A DNA stretch of 64,000 nt, taken from contig NZ_QLUV01000003.1 of assembly GCF_003286075.1 (NCBI RefSeq), forward strand, positions 186,001 through 250,000, written 5' to 3'. Position numbers and translations under genes: made by a program. A model generated the notes under the pieces. That model saw only the letters and a program-made list of their open reading frames with translations, searched no databases and was not told the origin of the DNA. The stretch comes from Paracoccus endophyticus. GTDB lineage: Bacteria > Pseudomonadota > Alphaproteobacteria > Rhodobacterales > Rhodobacteraceae. Below are positions 31,272 to 39,868 of this stretch, piece by piece. Each line of letters begins with the position of its first letter. Position 1 is the stretch's first letter.

Positions 31272-31460
31272 ATGAAGTTCCGAGTCGACGACATGACCTG
31301 CGGCCACTGCACCGCCGCGATCGAGACCGCCATCAAGGGCGCGGGGGGCACCGCATCCGCCGACCTGTCCAGCAAGACCGTCACGGTCGGGGGGCTGGGC
31401 ACCGCGCGCGCGGCCGAGCTGATCCGCGACGCGGGCTATACCCCCCAGCCGCTGGACTGA
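31272..31460 (+). CDS. CopZ-like heavy-metal-associated domain protein
   Basis: This 62-residue peptide is a single HMA fold: KFRVDDMTCGHCTAAIETAI with the metal-binding CGHC pair, then a beta strand VTVGGLG and the C-terminal helix. Such proteins bind Cu(I) (or another soft metal) and deliver it to a P-type ATPase. A GAAAGG ribosome site lies upstream. Its 3' end overlaps the convergent HAD gene by 25 bases. The CopA-type ATPase is about 4 kb away, so co-function is plausible but not co-transcription. Confidence 0.88.
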   Translation: MKFRVDDMTCGHCTAAIETAIKGAGGTASADLSSKTVTVGGLGTARAAELIRDAGYTPQPLD

Positions 31461-32137
31461 AGCCGCCGCACCAGCGTCGGCAGTTCGGTCAGGCTGGCCA
31501 GCCGGTGGAACCTGGGGCTGTCGGGGTCGTCGGCCTGTTCATGCGCCCAGCCCAGCTCGTGGGGCACATGGACGCCGATGCCCCCCAGCGCCAGCACCGG
31601 CAGCACGTCCGACCGCATGGCGTTGCCCACCATCAGCAGGTCTGCGGGGGCGACATCGGCACGGCGCAGGATGCGGGCATAGGCCTCGGGCGTCTTGTCC
31701 TGCACGATCTCGATCCGGTCGAACAGCGGGGCGAGGCCCGAGGCGGCGATCTTGCGTTCCTGGTCCAGCACGTCGCCCTTGGTGATCAGCCACAGGCGAT
31801 GCTCGCGCAGCGCCGTCAGCGCGTGGTCCACCCCCGGCAGCAGCCGCACCGGATGGCGCAGCATCTGCTGGCCCAGCGCCAGCAGCCGCCCCACGGTGGG
31901 ACCGGGCAGGTCGCCGTCCGTCAGCTCCAGCGCGGTCTGGATCATCGACAGGGTAAAGCCCTTGATCCCGTATCCGTAGAGGTCGAGGTTGCGGATCTCG
32001 GTCTCATGCAGGCGCGCGCGGACGGTGGCGGCGTCCGCGTGTCCCGCCAGCAGGGCGACGAAATCGTCCTGCGTCAGGTGGAAGAACGTCTCGTTTTCCC
32101 ACAGCGTGTCGTCGGCGTCGAAGGCGATGGTCAGCAT
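31436..32137 (-). CDS. HAD family hydrolase
   Basis: The 233-residue protein has HAD motif I DADDTLWENE at the N-terminus, motif II WLITKGD, and motif III/IV DLLMVGNAMRSDVLP. It is a phosphatase-type enzyme (YjjG/haloacid dehalogenase-like) with unknown substrate. Its start, ATG 32137 (MLTIAFDAD), is chosen since upstream codons are low-complexity. The 3' ends of this gene and the CopZ-like gene overlap by 25 bases, head to tail on opposite strands. Confidence 0.86.
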   Translation of the reverse strand: MLTIAFDADDTLWENETFFHLTQDDFVALLAGHADAATVRARLHETEIRNLDLYGYGIKGFTLSMIQTALELTDGDLPGPTVGRLLALGQQMLRHPVRLLPGVDHALTALREHRLWLITKGDVLDQERKIAASGLAPLFDRIEIVQDKTPEAYARILRRADVAPADLLMVGNAMRSDVLPVLALGGIGVHVPHELGWAHEQADDPDSPRFHRLASLTELPTLVRRLQSSGWGV

Positions 32138-32373
32138 GGCCCCGGGGATAGCACCGCCCGCGGCGGCGGCAAAGGGGCCGATTCGCGCGGGCGGGGGCGG
32201 CCCGACAGGCGCAGCCACATCATCTTGCGGCGGCCAGGGCGTATAGTCGCAGATATGCGATCGACGCGCGTTTGTTGCCTGTTAACCGCTCTGGTATACT
32301 GTGGCCAAGCCGGCGGGTGCGACCGGCAGGGGACGACTGCCGCCAAGGCAGCCTGGGGACGAGGAGAGTGAAC

Positions 32374-32676
32374 ATGCTGAAACCCGTGGTCGTCGTGGCC
32401 GCCGTGATCCTGACCGCGCCGCTGGCCGTGGCCGGGCCGATCGACAACGCCTGCGTGCGCTCGGACCGGGGGGCGCGCAACGCGCCCCTGTGCGGATGCA
32501 TCCAGCAGGTCGCCGACATGACGCTGTCGCGCAGCGACCAGCGCCGCGCGGCGGTGTTCTTCCGCGACGCACAACTCGCGCAAGAGGTGCGGATGTCGAA
32601 AACCGCCGCCGACAACGCATTCTGGGCGCGCTACAAGACATTCGCCGCCACGGCCGAGGCGTATTGCACCCGCTGA
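32374..32676 (+). CDS. Small secreted Cys-containing protein
   Basis: The 100-residue protein has a signal peptide (MLKPVVVVAAVILTAPLAVA, cleavage near residue 20) and a mature part with four cysteines: NAC, LCGC and AYC at the end. I do not recognise a domain beyond its presence in Rhodobacteraceae. The ATG 32374 is preceded by GAGGAGAG. Its stop is one base from the start of the sirtuin gene (TGAGATG), so both are translated together, an odd pairing of periplasmic and cytosolic proteins. Confidence 0.72.
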   Translation: MLKPVVVVAAVILTAPLAVAGPIDNACVRSDRGARNAPLCGCIQQVADMTLSRSDQRRAAVFFRDAQLAQEVRMSKTAADNAFWARYKTFAATAEAYCTR

Positions 32677-32677
32677 G

Positions 32678-33412
32678 ATGACGGTGACGCCCGCATCCCG
32701 CCGCGGCCCGGGCCGGGCGCCCGACCGCATCGTCGTGCTGACCGGGGCTGGACTGTCCGCCGAAAGTGGCATTCCCACCTTCCGCGACGGCGACGGCCTG
32801 TGGGAACGCCACCGGATCGAGGATGTGGCCACGCCCGAGGCGTTCGACCGCGACCCCGCGCTGGTGCTGCGGTTCTACGACATGCGCCGCGCCGCTGCGG
32901 CCACGGCGCAGCCGAACCCGGCCCATGCCGCGCTGGCGCGCCTGTCGCACCACCCCGGCGTGACCCTGGTCACGCAGAACATCGACACGCTGCTGGAACG
33001 CGCGGGCGCGCGCGACGTCATCCACATGCACGGGCGCATCGACGGCGCGCTGTGCGCGGCCTGCGACCATCGCTGGACGGCGCCCGCCGCCATGGCGCCG
33101 GCGGACCCCTGCCCCGCCTGCGGGCGCCCGCGCACGCGCCCGGACATCGTGTGGTTCGGCGAGATGCCGTATCACATGGACCAGATCGAGCAGGCGCTGG
33201 CCCGGGCGCAGCTGTTCGCGGCCATCGGCACGTCAGGGCAGGTCTATCCGGCGGCGGGCTTTGTCGATTTCGCCCGCGCCGTGGGGGCCGAGACGGTCGA
33301 GTTGAACCTGGTCCCCACCGACGACGCCCTCGACCGGTTCGACGCCAGCATCGCAGGCCCGGCGGGCCGGACCGTACCCGCCTGGGTCGAGGGGCTGATC
33401 GGCCCCGGCTGA
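32678..33412 (+). CDS. cobB: NAD-dependent protein deacylase (CobB/sirtuin class III)
   Basis: The 244-residue Sir2 enzyme removes acyl groups from lysine with NAD+. It has GAGLSAESGIPTFRD, the catalytic His in MHGRID, QNID and two zinc C-x2-C pairs (CAAC and CPAC). The Tyr-x2-Arg in FYDMRR is the pair that favours succinyl and malonyl lysine in SIRT5/CobB, so it is class III. It begins one base after the small secreted protein. The first 15 residues are basic and could be a longer start; downstream GTG 32678-type alternatives do not fit better. Confidence 0.93.
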   Translation: MTVTPASRRGPGRAPDRIVVLTGAGLSAESGIPTFRDGDGLWERHRIEDVATPEAFDRDPALVLRFYDMRRAAAATAQPNPAHAALARLSHHPGVTLVTQNIDTLLERAGARDVIHMHGRIDGALCAACDHRWTAPAAMAPADPCPACGRPRTRPDIVWFGEMPYHMDQIEQALARAQLFAAIGTSGQVYPAAGFVDFARAVGAETVELNLVPTDDALDRFDASIAGPAGRTVPAWVEGLIGPG

Positions 33413-33494
33413 TCGGCACGCACGGCGGCGGCGCGTATCCAAGGTGCCCTGCCCGCCGCACAGGCCCGGGTCGGCGCCAACGCACGGCGGACGG

Positions 33495-34604
33495 CTATTC
33501 CGGCCCCGTCTGCGGTCCGGCGCCCGGGGTCGGCGCGTCCTGCGCCGCCATCCTGTCCGCCACGCCCTCGACCAAGGCCGCCACCCGATCAAGCCCCGCG
33601 GCATCCAGCGCGGGCGCGTCGATCACCGCGACCTCGCGCTCGGCATAGCGCTCGCGGTGCTTGCGATAGCGCGGGTCATAATGGTCGCGCATCAGCCCCT
33701 CGGCCAGGGCGCCCCAGTCGCCCCGGTCGGCCATCGCCGCCCAGTCCGCGATGCGGTCCGCCGGATGCAGCCGCGCCAACTGCGCCACCGTGTCGGCGAC
33801 GCGTCCCGGTTCGGCGACGGCCTCGGCATAGGACCCGGCGGTATAGGCGGCGCGCGCCGAAAGGGGTGCGTCCAGCCTCAGGCGCGGGGCGGCGCACAGG
33901 GCCTTCCAGACCGCGCGGGGCAGCCCGCGATCGCCGATGCGCGAGCTTTCCGCCTCGACCACGACCGGCCGGGCCGGGTCCAGGCCGGCCAGCGCCATGG
34001 CCAGATGCGTCTCGAACATCTTCTGCGAGGGCTGGCCGCCGGGCATCGCGCCGAACAGGCTGCCGCGGTGGTTGGCCAGCCCCTCGAGATCGACGACCTG
34101 CACGCCGCGCGCGGCCAGCCGATGCAGGACCGCGGTCTTGGCCGATCCGGTGTTGCCGTCCAGAACCACGACCGGCGCGCCAAAGCCGCGCCGTTCCACC
34201 TGATCGACGATCAGCGCGCGCCACGTCTTGTAGCCGCCCTCCAGCCGGCTGACCCGCCAACCGATCTGGTCCAGGATGGTGGCGAAGGCGCCCGACCGCT
34301 GGCCGCCGCGCCAGCAATAGACCAGCGGCCGCCATCCGCCGCCACGGTCGCGCAGCGGGCCCGCGATGTGGCGGGCGGCGTTCGCCGCGACCAGCGCGCC
34401 CCCGATCTTGCGGGCATCGAAGGGCGAGACCTGCTTGTAGATCGTGCCGACCTCGGCCCGCTGGGCGTCGTCAAGCACGGGCAGGTTGATCGCGCCGGGC
34501 AGATGATCGTCCGCGAACTCGGCCGGCGAGCGCACGTCGATGATGTCGTCGAACCCCGCCGCCGCCAGGTCGCCCAGCGCGCCGGGCCGGAACGCCGTCG
34601 GCAA
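33495..34604 (-). CDS. selU: tRNA 2-selenouridine synthase
   Basis: MnmH/SelU swaps sulfur for selenium in 2-thiouridine at tRNA position 34. The 369-residue protein has an N-terminal rhodanese domain with the catalytic Cys in VYCWRGGQRSG (about residue 97) and a C-terminal P-loop DGNTGSAKT. The start is TTG at 34602-34604, directly after the upstream TGA (TGATTG), and there is no ATG nearby that keeps the rhodanese fold. A C-terminal tail rich in Pro and Ala follows. TTG starts are rare in this genome. Confidence 0.9.
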   Translation of the reverse strand: MPTAFRPGALGDLAAAGFDDIIDVRSPAEFADDHLPGAINLPVLDDAQRAEVGTIYKQVSPFDARKIGGALVAANAARHIAGPLRDRGGGWRPLVYCWRGGQRSGAFATILDQIGWRVSRLEGGYKTWRALIVDQVERRGFGAPVVVLDGNTGSAKTAVLHRLAARGVQVVDLEGLANHRGSLFGAMPGGQPSQKMFETHLAMALAGLDPARPVVVEAESSRIGDRGLPRAVWKALCAAPRLRLDAPLSARAAYTAGSYAEAVAEPGRVADTVAQLARLHPADRIADWAAMADRGDWGALAEGLMRDHYDPRYRKHRERYAEREVAVIDAPALDAAGLDRVAALVEGVADRMAAQDAPTPGAGPQTGPE

Positions 34605-35174
34605 TCAGTACACGTAGACGGGCGTGCCGAGGGCCACCTGGTCGTACAGGGCCATCACCGCCTCGTTGCGCATGCGGATGCAGCCGTTCGACACCGACCG
34701 CCCGATCGACCCCGGGTCGGTCGTGCCGTGGATGCGGATCGCGGTGTCGTTGCCGTTTGCGGTGTGCAGGTAAAGCGCCCGCGCACCAAGCGGGTTCTCG
34801 GGTCCGCCCGGCATCCCGTTCTCGTATTTCTTGTACTGCTCGGGCTTGCGCTGGATCATCGCGGGCGTGGGCTTCCAGCTGGGCCATTCGGTCTTGCGGC
34901 CGACCAGCGCGCGTCCCTTCCAGACCAGCTCGTCCTTGCCCACGGCAACGCCGTACCGGATGGCGCGTCCCGGCGCGATGACATGATACAGGAAGTAGTC
35001 CTTGGACACGACGACGATCGAGCCCACCTCGAACCCGTCGCGGATCGCGACCTCGGTCGGCGCATAGGGGTCGGCGGCCCGGACGGCCTTTTTCACTGGC
35101 GCGGCCTGCGCCAGCAGGGCCTGCGGCGCGGCCAGCAGCGGCAGGGTCAGCATCAGGATCTGGCGGCGGTTCAT
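34605..35174 (-). CDS. L,D-transpeptidase (YkuD), secreted
   Basis: The 189-residue protein has an Arg-Arg signal peptide (MNRRQILMLTLPLL, then AAPQALLAQA) and a YkuD catalytic motif HGTTDPGSIGRSVSNGCIRM with the Cys nucleophile. It cross-links or anchors peptidoglycan through L,D bonds in the periplasm. Its stop abuts the TTG start of selU with no spacer, so the two are coupled. The 430 bases to copA hold a small ORF and no other gene. Confidence 0.92.
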   Translation of the reverse strand: MNRRQILMLTLPLLAAPQALLAQAAPVKKAVRAADPYAPTEVAIRDGFEVGSIVVVSKDYFLYHVIAPGRAIRYGVAVGKDELVWKGRALVGRKTEWPSWKPTPAMIQRKPEQYKKYENGMPGGPENPLGARALYLHTANGNDTAIRIHGTTDPGSIGRSVSNGCIRMRNEAVMALYDQVALGTPVYVY

Positions 35175-35276
35175 GGGACTGTCCTCGTCGCGGCGTTTCT
35201 TGTCTGACCCTCGCGCTAGCCGTTCGGGGGGCCGGTTTCAACTCAAAGCGGCGTGAATCGGCCGGCCGCCGCTTGC

Positions 35277-35293
35277 GCCGCCTGCGTGGCGGC
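35277..35293. repeat. Inverted repeat upstream of the copA leader ORF
   Basis: GCCGCC-TGCGT-GGCGGC is a perfect 6-bp inverted repeat. It lies about 29 bases before the leader ATG and may be an operator or leader hairpin. No clear -10 box pairs with it. Confidence 0.25.
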
Positions 35294-35321
35294 CACATAT
35301 CCCGTGGTGGAAGGAGCCGTC

Positions 35322-35633
35322 ATGCCCTGCTGTTCTCGCCCGTCCGCCGTGCCCCCCGCACCGCCTCGCCCGCCGCGGCGGGCCGCCGTGCGTCCGGCGC
35401 ATGACTGCAACGGCCGTGGCGGACGGGGCTGCCGCTGCTTTCCGCGCGGCCGGCGCGTGACGGCGCGCACCGCGCCGGTCCATCCGCCCGTCCAACTGGC
35501 GCCGCCGCGCCCGCACGAGGCCGCGGCCCGTCCGCCGGGCCGGCCGCAGGCGCCGCCCCGGCCCCTCTTTGTCCGCAACGCAAGTTCCGATCAAAGAGGA
35601 TTCCATGACACAACACATCGAACTTCAGCTTGA
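35322..35633 (+). CDS. Cys/Pro-rich small ORF overlapping copA, candidate copper leader
   Basis: The 103-residue frame begins with MPCCSRP and has five Cys (3, 4, 29, 37, 39), no hydrophobic signal and 22 prolines in runs such as PPAPPRPP and APPRPLF. A perfect AAGGAG ribosome site lies five bases before ATG 35322. Its end runs 29 bases into copA in another frame. Codons 81-84 form one arm of a stem that hides the copA ribosome site. In Rhodobacter capsulatus, the small CutF protein ahead of cutO is known to control CutO translation through copper-dependent stalling and a stem-loop; this gene is not a CutF homologue by sequence but has the same layout. High-GC DNA gives chance ORFs, so expression needs proof. 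Confidence 0.5.
   Translation: MPCCSRPSAVPPAPPRPPRRAAVRPAHDCNGRGGRGCRCFPRGRRVTARTAPVHPPVQLAPPRPHEAAARPPGRPQAPPRPLFVRNASSDQRGFHDTTHRTSA
35564..35599 (+). promoter_or_regulatory. Stem-loop covering the copA ribosome site
   Basis: CCTCTTTG (35564-35571) and CAAAGAGG (35592-35599) form a perfect 8-bp stem with a 20-base loop. The second arm contains the AAAGAGG ribosome site of copA, four to five bases before its ATG. Inside the loop AAC-GCAA-GTT can form a small GNRA-type hairpin. Translation of the leader ORF through the first arm could open the stem. Confidence 0.6.
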
Positions 35634-38025
35634 AGGCCTGAGCTGCGCGTCCTGCGTCGGCCGTGCCGAACGTGCCCTGACGGCCGTTCCGGGCGTGTCC
35701 GGCGCATCCGTCAATCTGGCCACGCACAAGGCGCGGATCACGCTGGACGACCGCGCGGCCCTTGGTCCCGCGACCGAGGCGCTGGCCCGGGCCGGCTATC
35801 CCGCCGCGCTGGCCACCACCCGCCTGACGGTCGAGGGGATGACCTGCGCGTCCTGCACCGGCCGGGTCGAGCGCGCCCTGACCGCCCTGCCCGGCGTCGC
35901 CTCGGCCGCGGCAAACCTTGCGACGCGCTCGGTCAGCGTCACGCACGCGCCCGGCGTGACGCCGGCGGCGCTGGCGGGGGCGGTGACGCGCGCGGGCTAT
36001 GCGGCCACGCTGCCCGACGCGGGCGTCACGCCGCCCCCCGCCGGCCCCGACGAGGTCACGCGGCTGCGGCGCGGCGTCGTGCTGTCGGCGGTGCTGACCC
36101 TGCCGCTGTTCATCCTGGAAATGGGCGGGCATCTGTATCCCCCCTTTCACCATGCGCTGATGGGGGCGGTCGGCACGCAGGCGCTGTGGACGGTCCAGTT
36201 CGTGCTGGCGCTTGCCGTGCTGGCCGGACCCGGGCGGATCTTCTTCGCCCACGGCCTCCCCGCCCTGCTGCGCGGCGCGCCCGAAATGAACAGCCTTGTC
36301 GCCCTCGGCTCGGGGGCGGCGTTCCTGTATTCCACCGTCGCGACCTTTGCGCCCGGCCTGCTGCCCCCCGACGCCCGACACGTCTATTACGAGGCCGCGG
36401 CCGTCATCGTCACGCTGATCCTGCTGGGCCGCTGGCTCGAGGCACGCGCGCGCGGCCAGGCCGGCCAGGCTATCCGCCGCCTGGTCGAACTGGCCCCCGC
36501 CGAGGCGCAGGCGATCCGCGGCGGCGTGCCCGTCACCGTGCCGGTGGCCGAGCTGGTCCCCGGCGACCTGGTGCAGCTTGTCCCCGGCGAACGTGTGGCG
36601 GTGGACGGCGAGGTGGTCGAGGGCACGGGGTCCGTGGACGAATCCATGCTGACCGGAGAGCCGCTGCCCGTCGCCAAGGCCCCCGGCGCGCGCATCACCG
36701 GCGGCACGCTGAACGGCCCCTCGGCCCTGACCTATCGCGTCACCGCCACCGGGGCCGACACCGCGCTGGCCCGGATCGTTCGTCTGGTCGAGGACGCGCA
36801 GGCCGCCAAGCTGCCGGTGCAGGCGCTGGTGGACAAGGTCACGCGGGTCTTCGTGCCCGTGGTGATGGCGCTGGCGGTGCTGGCCTTCGGGCTGTGGCTG
36901 GCGTTCGGCCCCGATCCGGCCCTGCCGCACGCGCTGGTGGCCGCGATTTCGGTCCTGATCATCGCCTGCCCCTGCGCCATGGGGCTGGCGGTGCCGATGT
37001 CGATCATGGTCGGGACCGGGCGCGGGGCGGAACTGGGCATCCTGTTCCGGCGCGGCGACGCGCTGCAACGGCTGGCGGGCGCCCGCACCGTCGCGTTCGA
37101 CAAGACCGGCACGCTGACCCGGGGCCACCCCGCGCTGGTCGCGCTCGAGACGGCCGGGCTTGAACGGACCGAGGTGCTGCGCCTGGCCGCGGGGGCCGAG
37201 GCGCGGTCCGAGCATCCGCTGGCCGCCGCCGTGCTGACCGCGGCACGGGCCGAGGGGATCGCGCCGCCCGCCGCGCAATCCGTCGCCGCGCAGGCCGGCC
37301 ACGGGCTGACTGCCACCGTGGACGGACGCGCCGTGCTGATCGGCAACGCCGCCGCGCTGGACCGGGGCGGCGTCGCGCCCCACCCGGCGCTGATCGCGCG
37401 GGCCGAGGCGCTGTCGGCCGACGCCGCGACCCCGGTGCATGTCGCGGTCGATGGCCGCCATGTGGCCGTCATGGGCATGGCCGACCCGGTGCGCGACACC
37501 TCGGCCGCGGCCGTCGGCGCGCTGCACGACATGGGGCTGCAGACGGCGATGATCTCGGGCGACGTGCCTGCTGCGGCGCAGGCGGTCGGCCGACGGCTTG
37601 GGATCGACCGCGTGGTCGGCGGTGTGCTGCCCGCGGGCAAGCTGGACACGATCCGCGCCATGGGGCCGGGCAGCGTCTTTGTGGGCGACGGCATCAACGA
37701 CGCCCCCGCGCTGGCCGCCGCCGAAACCGGCATTGCCATCGGCACCGGCACCGATGTCGCCATCGAGGCCGCCGAGGTTGTGCTGTCGTCGGGCGATCCG
37801 GCAGGGGTTTCCCGCGCCATCCGCCTCAGCCGCGCGGTGATGCGCAATATCCGGCAGAACCTGTTCTGGGCCTTTGCCTACAACGTGGCGCTGATCCCGG
37901 TGGCCATGGGGGCGCTGGTCCCCTTTGGCGGGCCGCAGCTGTCGCCCATGCTGGGCGCGGGCGCCATGGCGCTGTCGTCGGTCTTTGTCGTGACCAACGC
38001 CCTGCGGCTGCGGCGCTTTGCATGA
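35605..38025 (+). CDS. copA: Copper-translocating P-type ATPase
   Basis: The 806-residue PIB-type ATPase exports Cu(I) from the cytosol. Two HMA domains lie at the N-terminus: GLSCASC (11-17) and GMTCASC (78-84). The transmembrane CPC is at 455-457 (IIACPCAMG), the phosphorylation site DKTGT is at 499-503, followed by SEHPLA and [13 protein letters not shown] 35605 follows AAAGAGGATTCC. It overlaps the leader ORF by 29 bases, and its TGA overlaps the esterase start in ATGA. Confidence 0.97.
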   Translation: MTQHIELQLEGLSCASCVGRAERALTAVPGVSGASVNLATHKARITLDDRAALGPATEALARAGYPAALATTRLTVEGMTCASCTGRVERALTALPGVASAAANLATRSVSVTHAPGVTPAALAGAVTRAGYAATLPDAGVTPPPAGPDEVTRLRRGVVLSAVLTLPLFILEMGGHLYPPFHHALMGAVGTQALWTVQFVLALAVLAGPGRIFFAHGLPALLRGAPEMNSLVALGSGAAFLYSTVATFAPGLLPPDARHVYYEAAAVIVTLILLGRWLEARARGQAGQAIRRLVELAPAEAQAIRGGVPVTVPVAELVPGDLVQLVPGERVAVDGEVVEGTGSVDESMLTGEPLPVAKAPGARITGGTLNGPSALTYRVTATGADTALARIVRLVEDAQAAKLPVQALVDKVTRVFVPVVMALAVLAFGLWLAFGPDPALPHALVAAISVLIIACPCAMGLAVPMSIMVGTGRGAELGILFRRGDALQRLAGARTVAFDKTGTLTRGHPALVALETAGLERTEVLRLAAGAEARSEHPLAAAVLTAARAEGIAPPAAQSVAAQAGHGLTATVDGRAVLIGNAAALDRGGVAPHPALIARAEALSADAATPVHVAVDGRHVAVMGMADPVRDTSAAAVGALHDMGLQTAMISGDVPAAAQAVGRRLGIDRVVGGVLPAGKLDTIRAMGPGSVFVGDGINDAPALAAAETGIAIGTGTDVAIEAAEVVLSSGDPAGVSRAIRLSRAVMRNIRQNLFWAFAYNVALIPVAMGALVPFGGPQLSPMLGAGAMALSSVFVVTNALRLRRFA

Positions 38026-38675
38026 GGGCGCTGGCCGCGCTGCTGCTGTGGCTGGCGCTGCCCGGCTGGGCCGACGCGCCGCGCATCCTGATGCTGGGCG
38101 ACAGCCTGACGGCGGGGTTCGGATTGCCCGCCGGCCAGTCGCTGCCCCGGCAACTGGAACGCTGGCTGGCCGACCGGGGGACGCCCGCCACCATCATCAA
38201 CGGCGGCCTGTCCGGTGACACCAGCTATGGCGGACGGGTCCGCATCGGCCCGGCGCTGCGCCGCCACCAGCCCGACGCCGTGATCGTCGAGCTGGGCGCG
38301 AACGACATGCTGATGCGCCTGCCGCCTGACCGGACCCGCGCCAACCTGGCGGCGATCCTGTCGCGCGCGGCGGCCGGGGGCCGGCCGGTCCTGCTGGTGG
38401 GCATCGGCGCGCCGACACGGGACCGGGCGCTGCGGGCGCGCTGGGCGGCGATCTGGCCCGCGCTGGCCCAGGACAGCGGCGCGCGGCTGATGCCGGACCT
38501 CTATGCCCCGATCACCGCCGTTCCGCCGGCGGCCCGCGGACCGCTGCTGCAGCGCGACGGCCTGCACCCCTCGGCCAGCGGCACCGCGGCACTGGCCCAC
38601 GCCCTTGGACCGCATGTCCAGGCACTGATCGCCGGCATGGCGAACGGCGGGACCGCGGCGGACATCCCGCGCTGA
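38022..38675 (+). CDS. Arylesterase/lysophospholipase, GDSL family (TesA-like)
   Basis: The 217-residue protein has a signal peptide ([19 protein letters not shown]) and SGNH motifs: block [11 protein letters not shown] with the Ser, [16 protein letters not shown] and the catalytic GLHPSASG near the end. It belongs to the TesA/arylesterase branch of periplasmic esterases. It overlaps copA by ATGA and so is translationally coupled to it, an unusual partner for a copper pump. Confidence 0.9.
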   Translation: MRALAALLLWLALPGWADAPRILMLGDSLTAGFGLPAGQSLPRQLERWLADRGTPATIINGGLSGDTSYGGRVRIGPALRRHQPDAVIVELGANDMLMRLPPDRTRANLAAILSRAAAGGRPVLLVGIGAPTRDRALRARWAAIWPALAQDSGARLMPDLYAPITAVPPAARGPLLQRDGLHPSASGTAALAHALGPHVQALIAGMANGGTAADIPR

Positions 38676-38749
38676 GGGCGGGCGCGGGCTACCCTGCCGG
38701 CAGGGGAACCGGCCCGAGGCTTGCCCCGGCCGGCCCCGCCCGCGGGCCG

Positions 38750-39370
38750 TCAGTTCGCAGGCCGGCCGTGCATCATGCCGTGCCCATGCCCCATGGCGGG
38801 CGCGGCCCCCATCCCCGGCGCGGCACCGGCGCCGGCCCCGTTATCCACGGGAACCGTGACCGGAACCTGGCCGCAGTTCCCCAGATCCAGCACCATCTCG
38901 ACGCTGTCGCCATCGGCCAGGGGGCGCCGCAGGCCCAGGAACATCACGTGGTCGCCACCGCGGGCCAGCGTATGGGTCCCGTTTGCGGGCACCGTCAGGC
39001 TATCGATCTTCATCATCTTCATCACCCCGCCGTCGTCCTTGTGGGTGTGCAGTTCGACCAAGTCGGCCACGTCCGAGGTGACGCCGGTCAGCGTGCAGGC
39101 GGTCGCGCCGCTGTTCGTCAGGGTCATGAAGGCCGCCCCGGTGCGGGGGTTGGCCGAACGCGCATGGGCATCGGACACGGTGACGACCGACGCCGCGGGC
39201 GCCGGGGCCGCGACGGCCGCGGGGGTGGTGGCCGCGGCGGGGGTGGTGGCCGCGGCCAAGGTCAGGACCTCGGGTCCGCGGGCCGTGGTGGCCGCGTCAT
39301 GGGCGGCGCAGGCCAGCGCCGAAAGGGGCAGAAGGGCCGCCAGCGCGGCGGTGCTGAGAATCATGTTCAT
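38750..39370 (-). CDS. Periplasmic copper chaperone PCu(A)C with His/Met tail
   Basis: The 206-residue secreted protein has a signal peptide with a lipobox-like ALAC at 18-21, a low-complexity AAATTPAAATTPAAV linker (about 39-60), and a PCu(A)C domain whose ligands fit H-x10-M-x21-H-x-M: His108, Met119, His141, Met143. It gives Cu(I) to respiratory oxidases in the periplasm. The tail MGHGHGMMHG adds further possible Cu ligands. ATG 39370 is the first of two close starts. The gene upstream on the same strand resembles CutF; in R. capsulatus the PCu(A)C protein CutG lies in the cutFOG operon. Confidence 0.88.
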   Translation of the reverse strand: MNMILSTAALAALLPLSALACAAHDAATTARGPEVLTLAAATTPAAATTPAAVAAPAPAASVVTVSDAHARSANPRTGAAFMTLTNSGATACTLTGVTSDVADLVELHTHKDDGGVMKMMKIDSLTVPANGTHTLARGGDHVMFLGLRRPLADGDSVEMVLDLGNCGQVPVTVPVDNGAGAGAAPGMGAAPAMGHGHGMMHGRPAN

Positions 39371-39408
39371 GTCGGTCGCTTTCGATAAGGGGGAACGTGC
39401 GTGGCGGC

Positions 39409-39747
39409 TCAGGCCTGCGCTGGCGGTCCCCGCCCCTGCCGGGGCCGCAGCCCCGACCCCGTCCGTTCCACCCGGGCCGCGACGTCCGCCCGCCGTGCCC
39501 CGCCCTGCGGCGGCACGACCTGCGGCGGCGGCAGCGCGACCGCGGAGAGCAGCGACAGCGCCATGTCGGGACAGATCATGGCGCGCTGGACCGGGTGCCC
39601 ATTGGCATCGACGACCTGCACCGTCACCGCGCCGCCCGCGCAGAGCACGACCTGTCCGGCCACCCGCGCCTGACCGCGCGCGGCGCCCAGCGACAGGCCG
39701 GTGACGACCAGCAGCAGAATCAGCGAAAGATGCAGCGCGCGTCCCAT
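39409..39747 (-). CDS. CutF/DUF2946-like small exported protein
   Basis: The 112-residue protein has a hydrophobic N-terminus (about 5-22), two Cys in LCAGGAV (36) and ICPDM (59), and a Pro-rich stretch ALPPPQVVPPQ near residue 71. Such Cys plus Pro-rich small proteins precede copper genes as cotranslational copper sensors in Rhodobacter (CutF). The PCu(A)C gene begins 38 bases downstream. No perfect stem at that ribosome site was seen by eye. The match to DUF2946 is by eye, so the call is cautious. A copper oxidase gene (cutO) that would sit between them is missing. Confidence 0.65.
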   Translation of the reverse strand: MGRALHLSLILLLVVTGLSLGAARGQARVAGQVVLCAGGAVTVQVVDANGHPVQRAMICPDMALSLLSAVALPPPQVVPPQGGARRADVAARVERTGSGLRPRQGRGPPAQA

Positions 39748-39815
39748 CCCGGACAGGACTAGCGCGCCCGAAGCCCCCTTGCAAACCGCCGCTGGCCGGC
39801 CCGCCGTCCCGCAAA

Positions 39816-39844
39816 CGCCAAAGACCCCGCCGGCAAGGGCGGGG
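39816..39844 (-). terminator. Terminator after rpmB
   Basis: On the minus strand CCCCGCC (39844-39838) pairs with GGCGGGG (39831-39825) around a 6-base loop; the tail TCTTTGGCGTTT follows. It is 25 bases beyond the rpmB stop. Confidence 0.6.
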
Positions 39845-39868
39845 CCGAGGATGAAGCCGATCGGCGGA

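Noticed and set aside
35273..35300. Promoter TTGCGC-N16-ACATAT before the copA leader
   Set aside because: The -10 hexamer matches only two of six bases; no MerR/CueR type site was clear.
35253..35321. Longer start for the copA leader ORF
   Set aside because: The ATG at 35322 has a perfect AAGGAG site at the right distance, while the upstream start has none.
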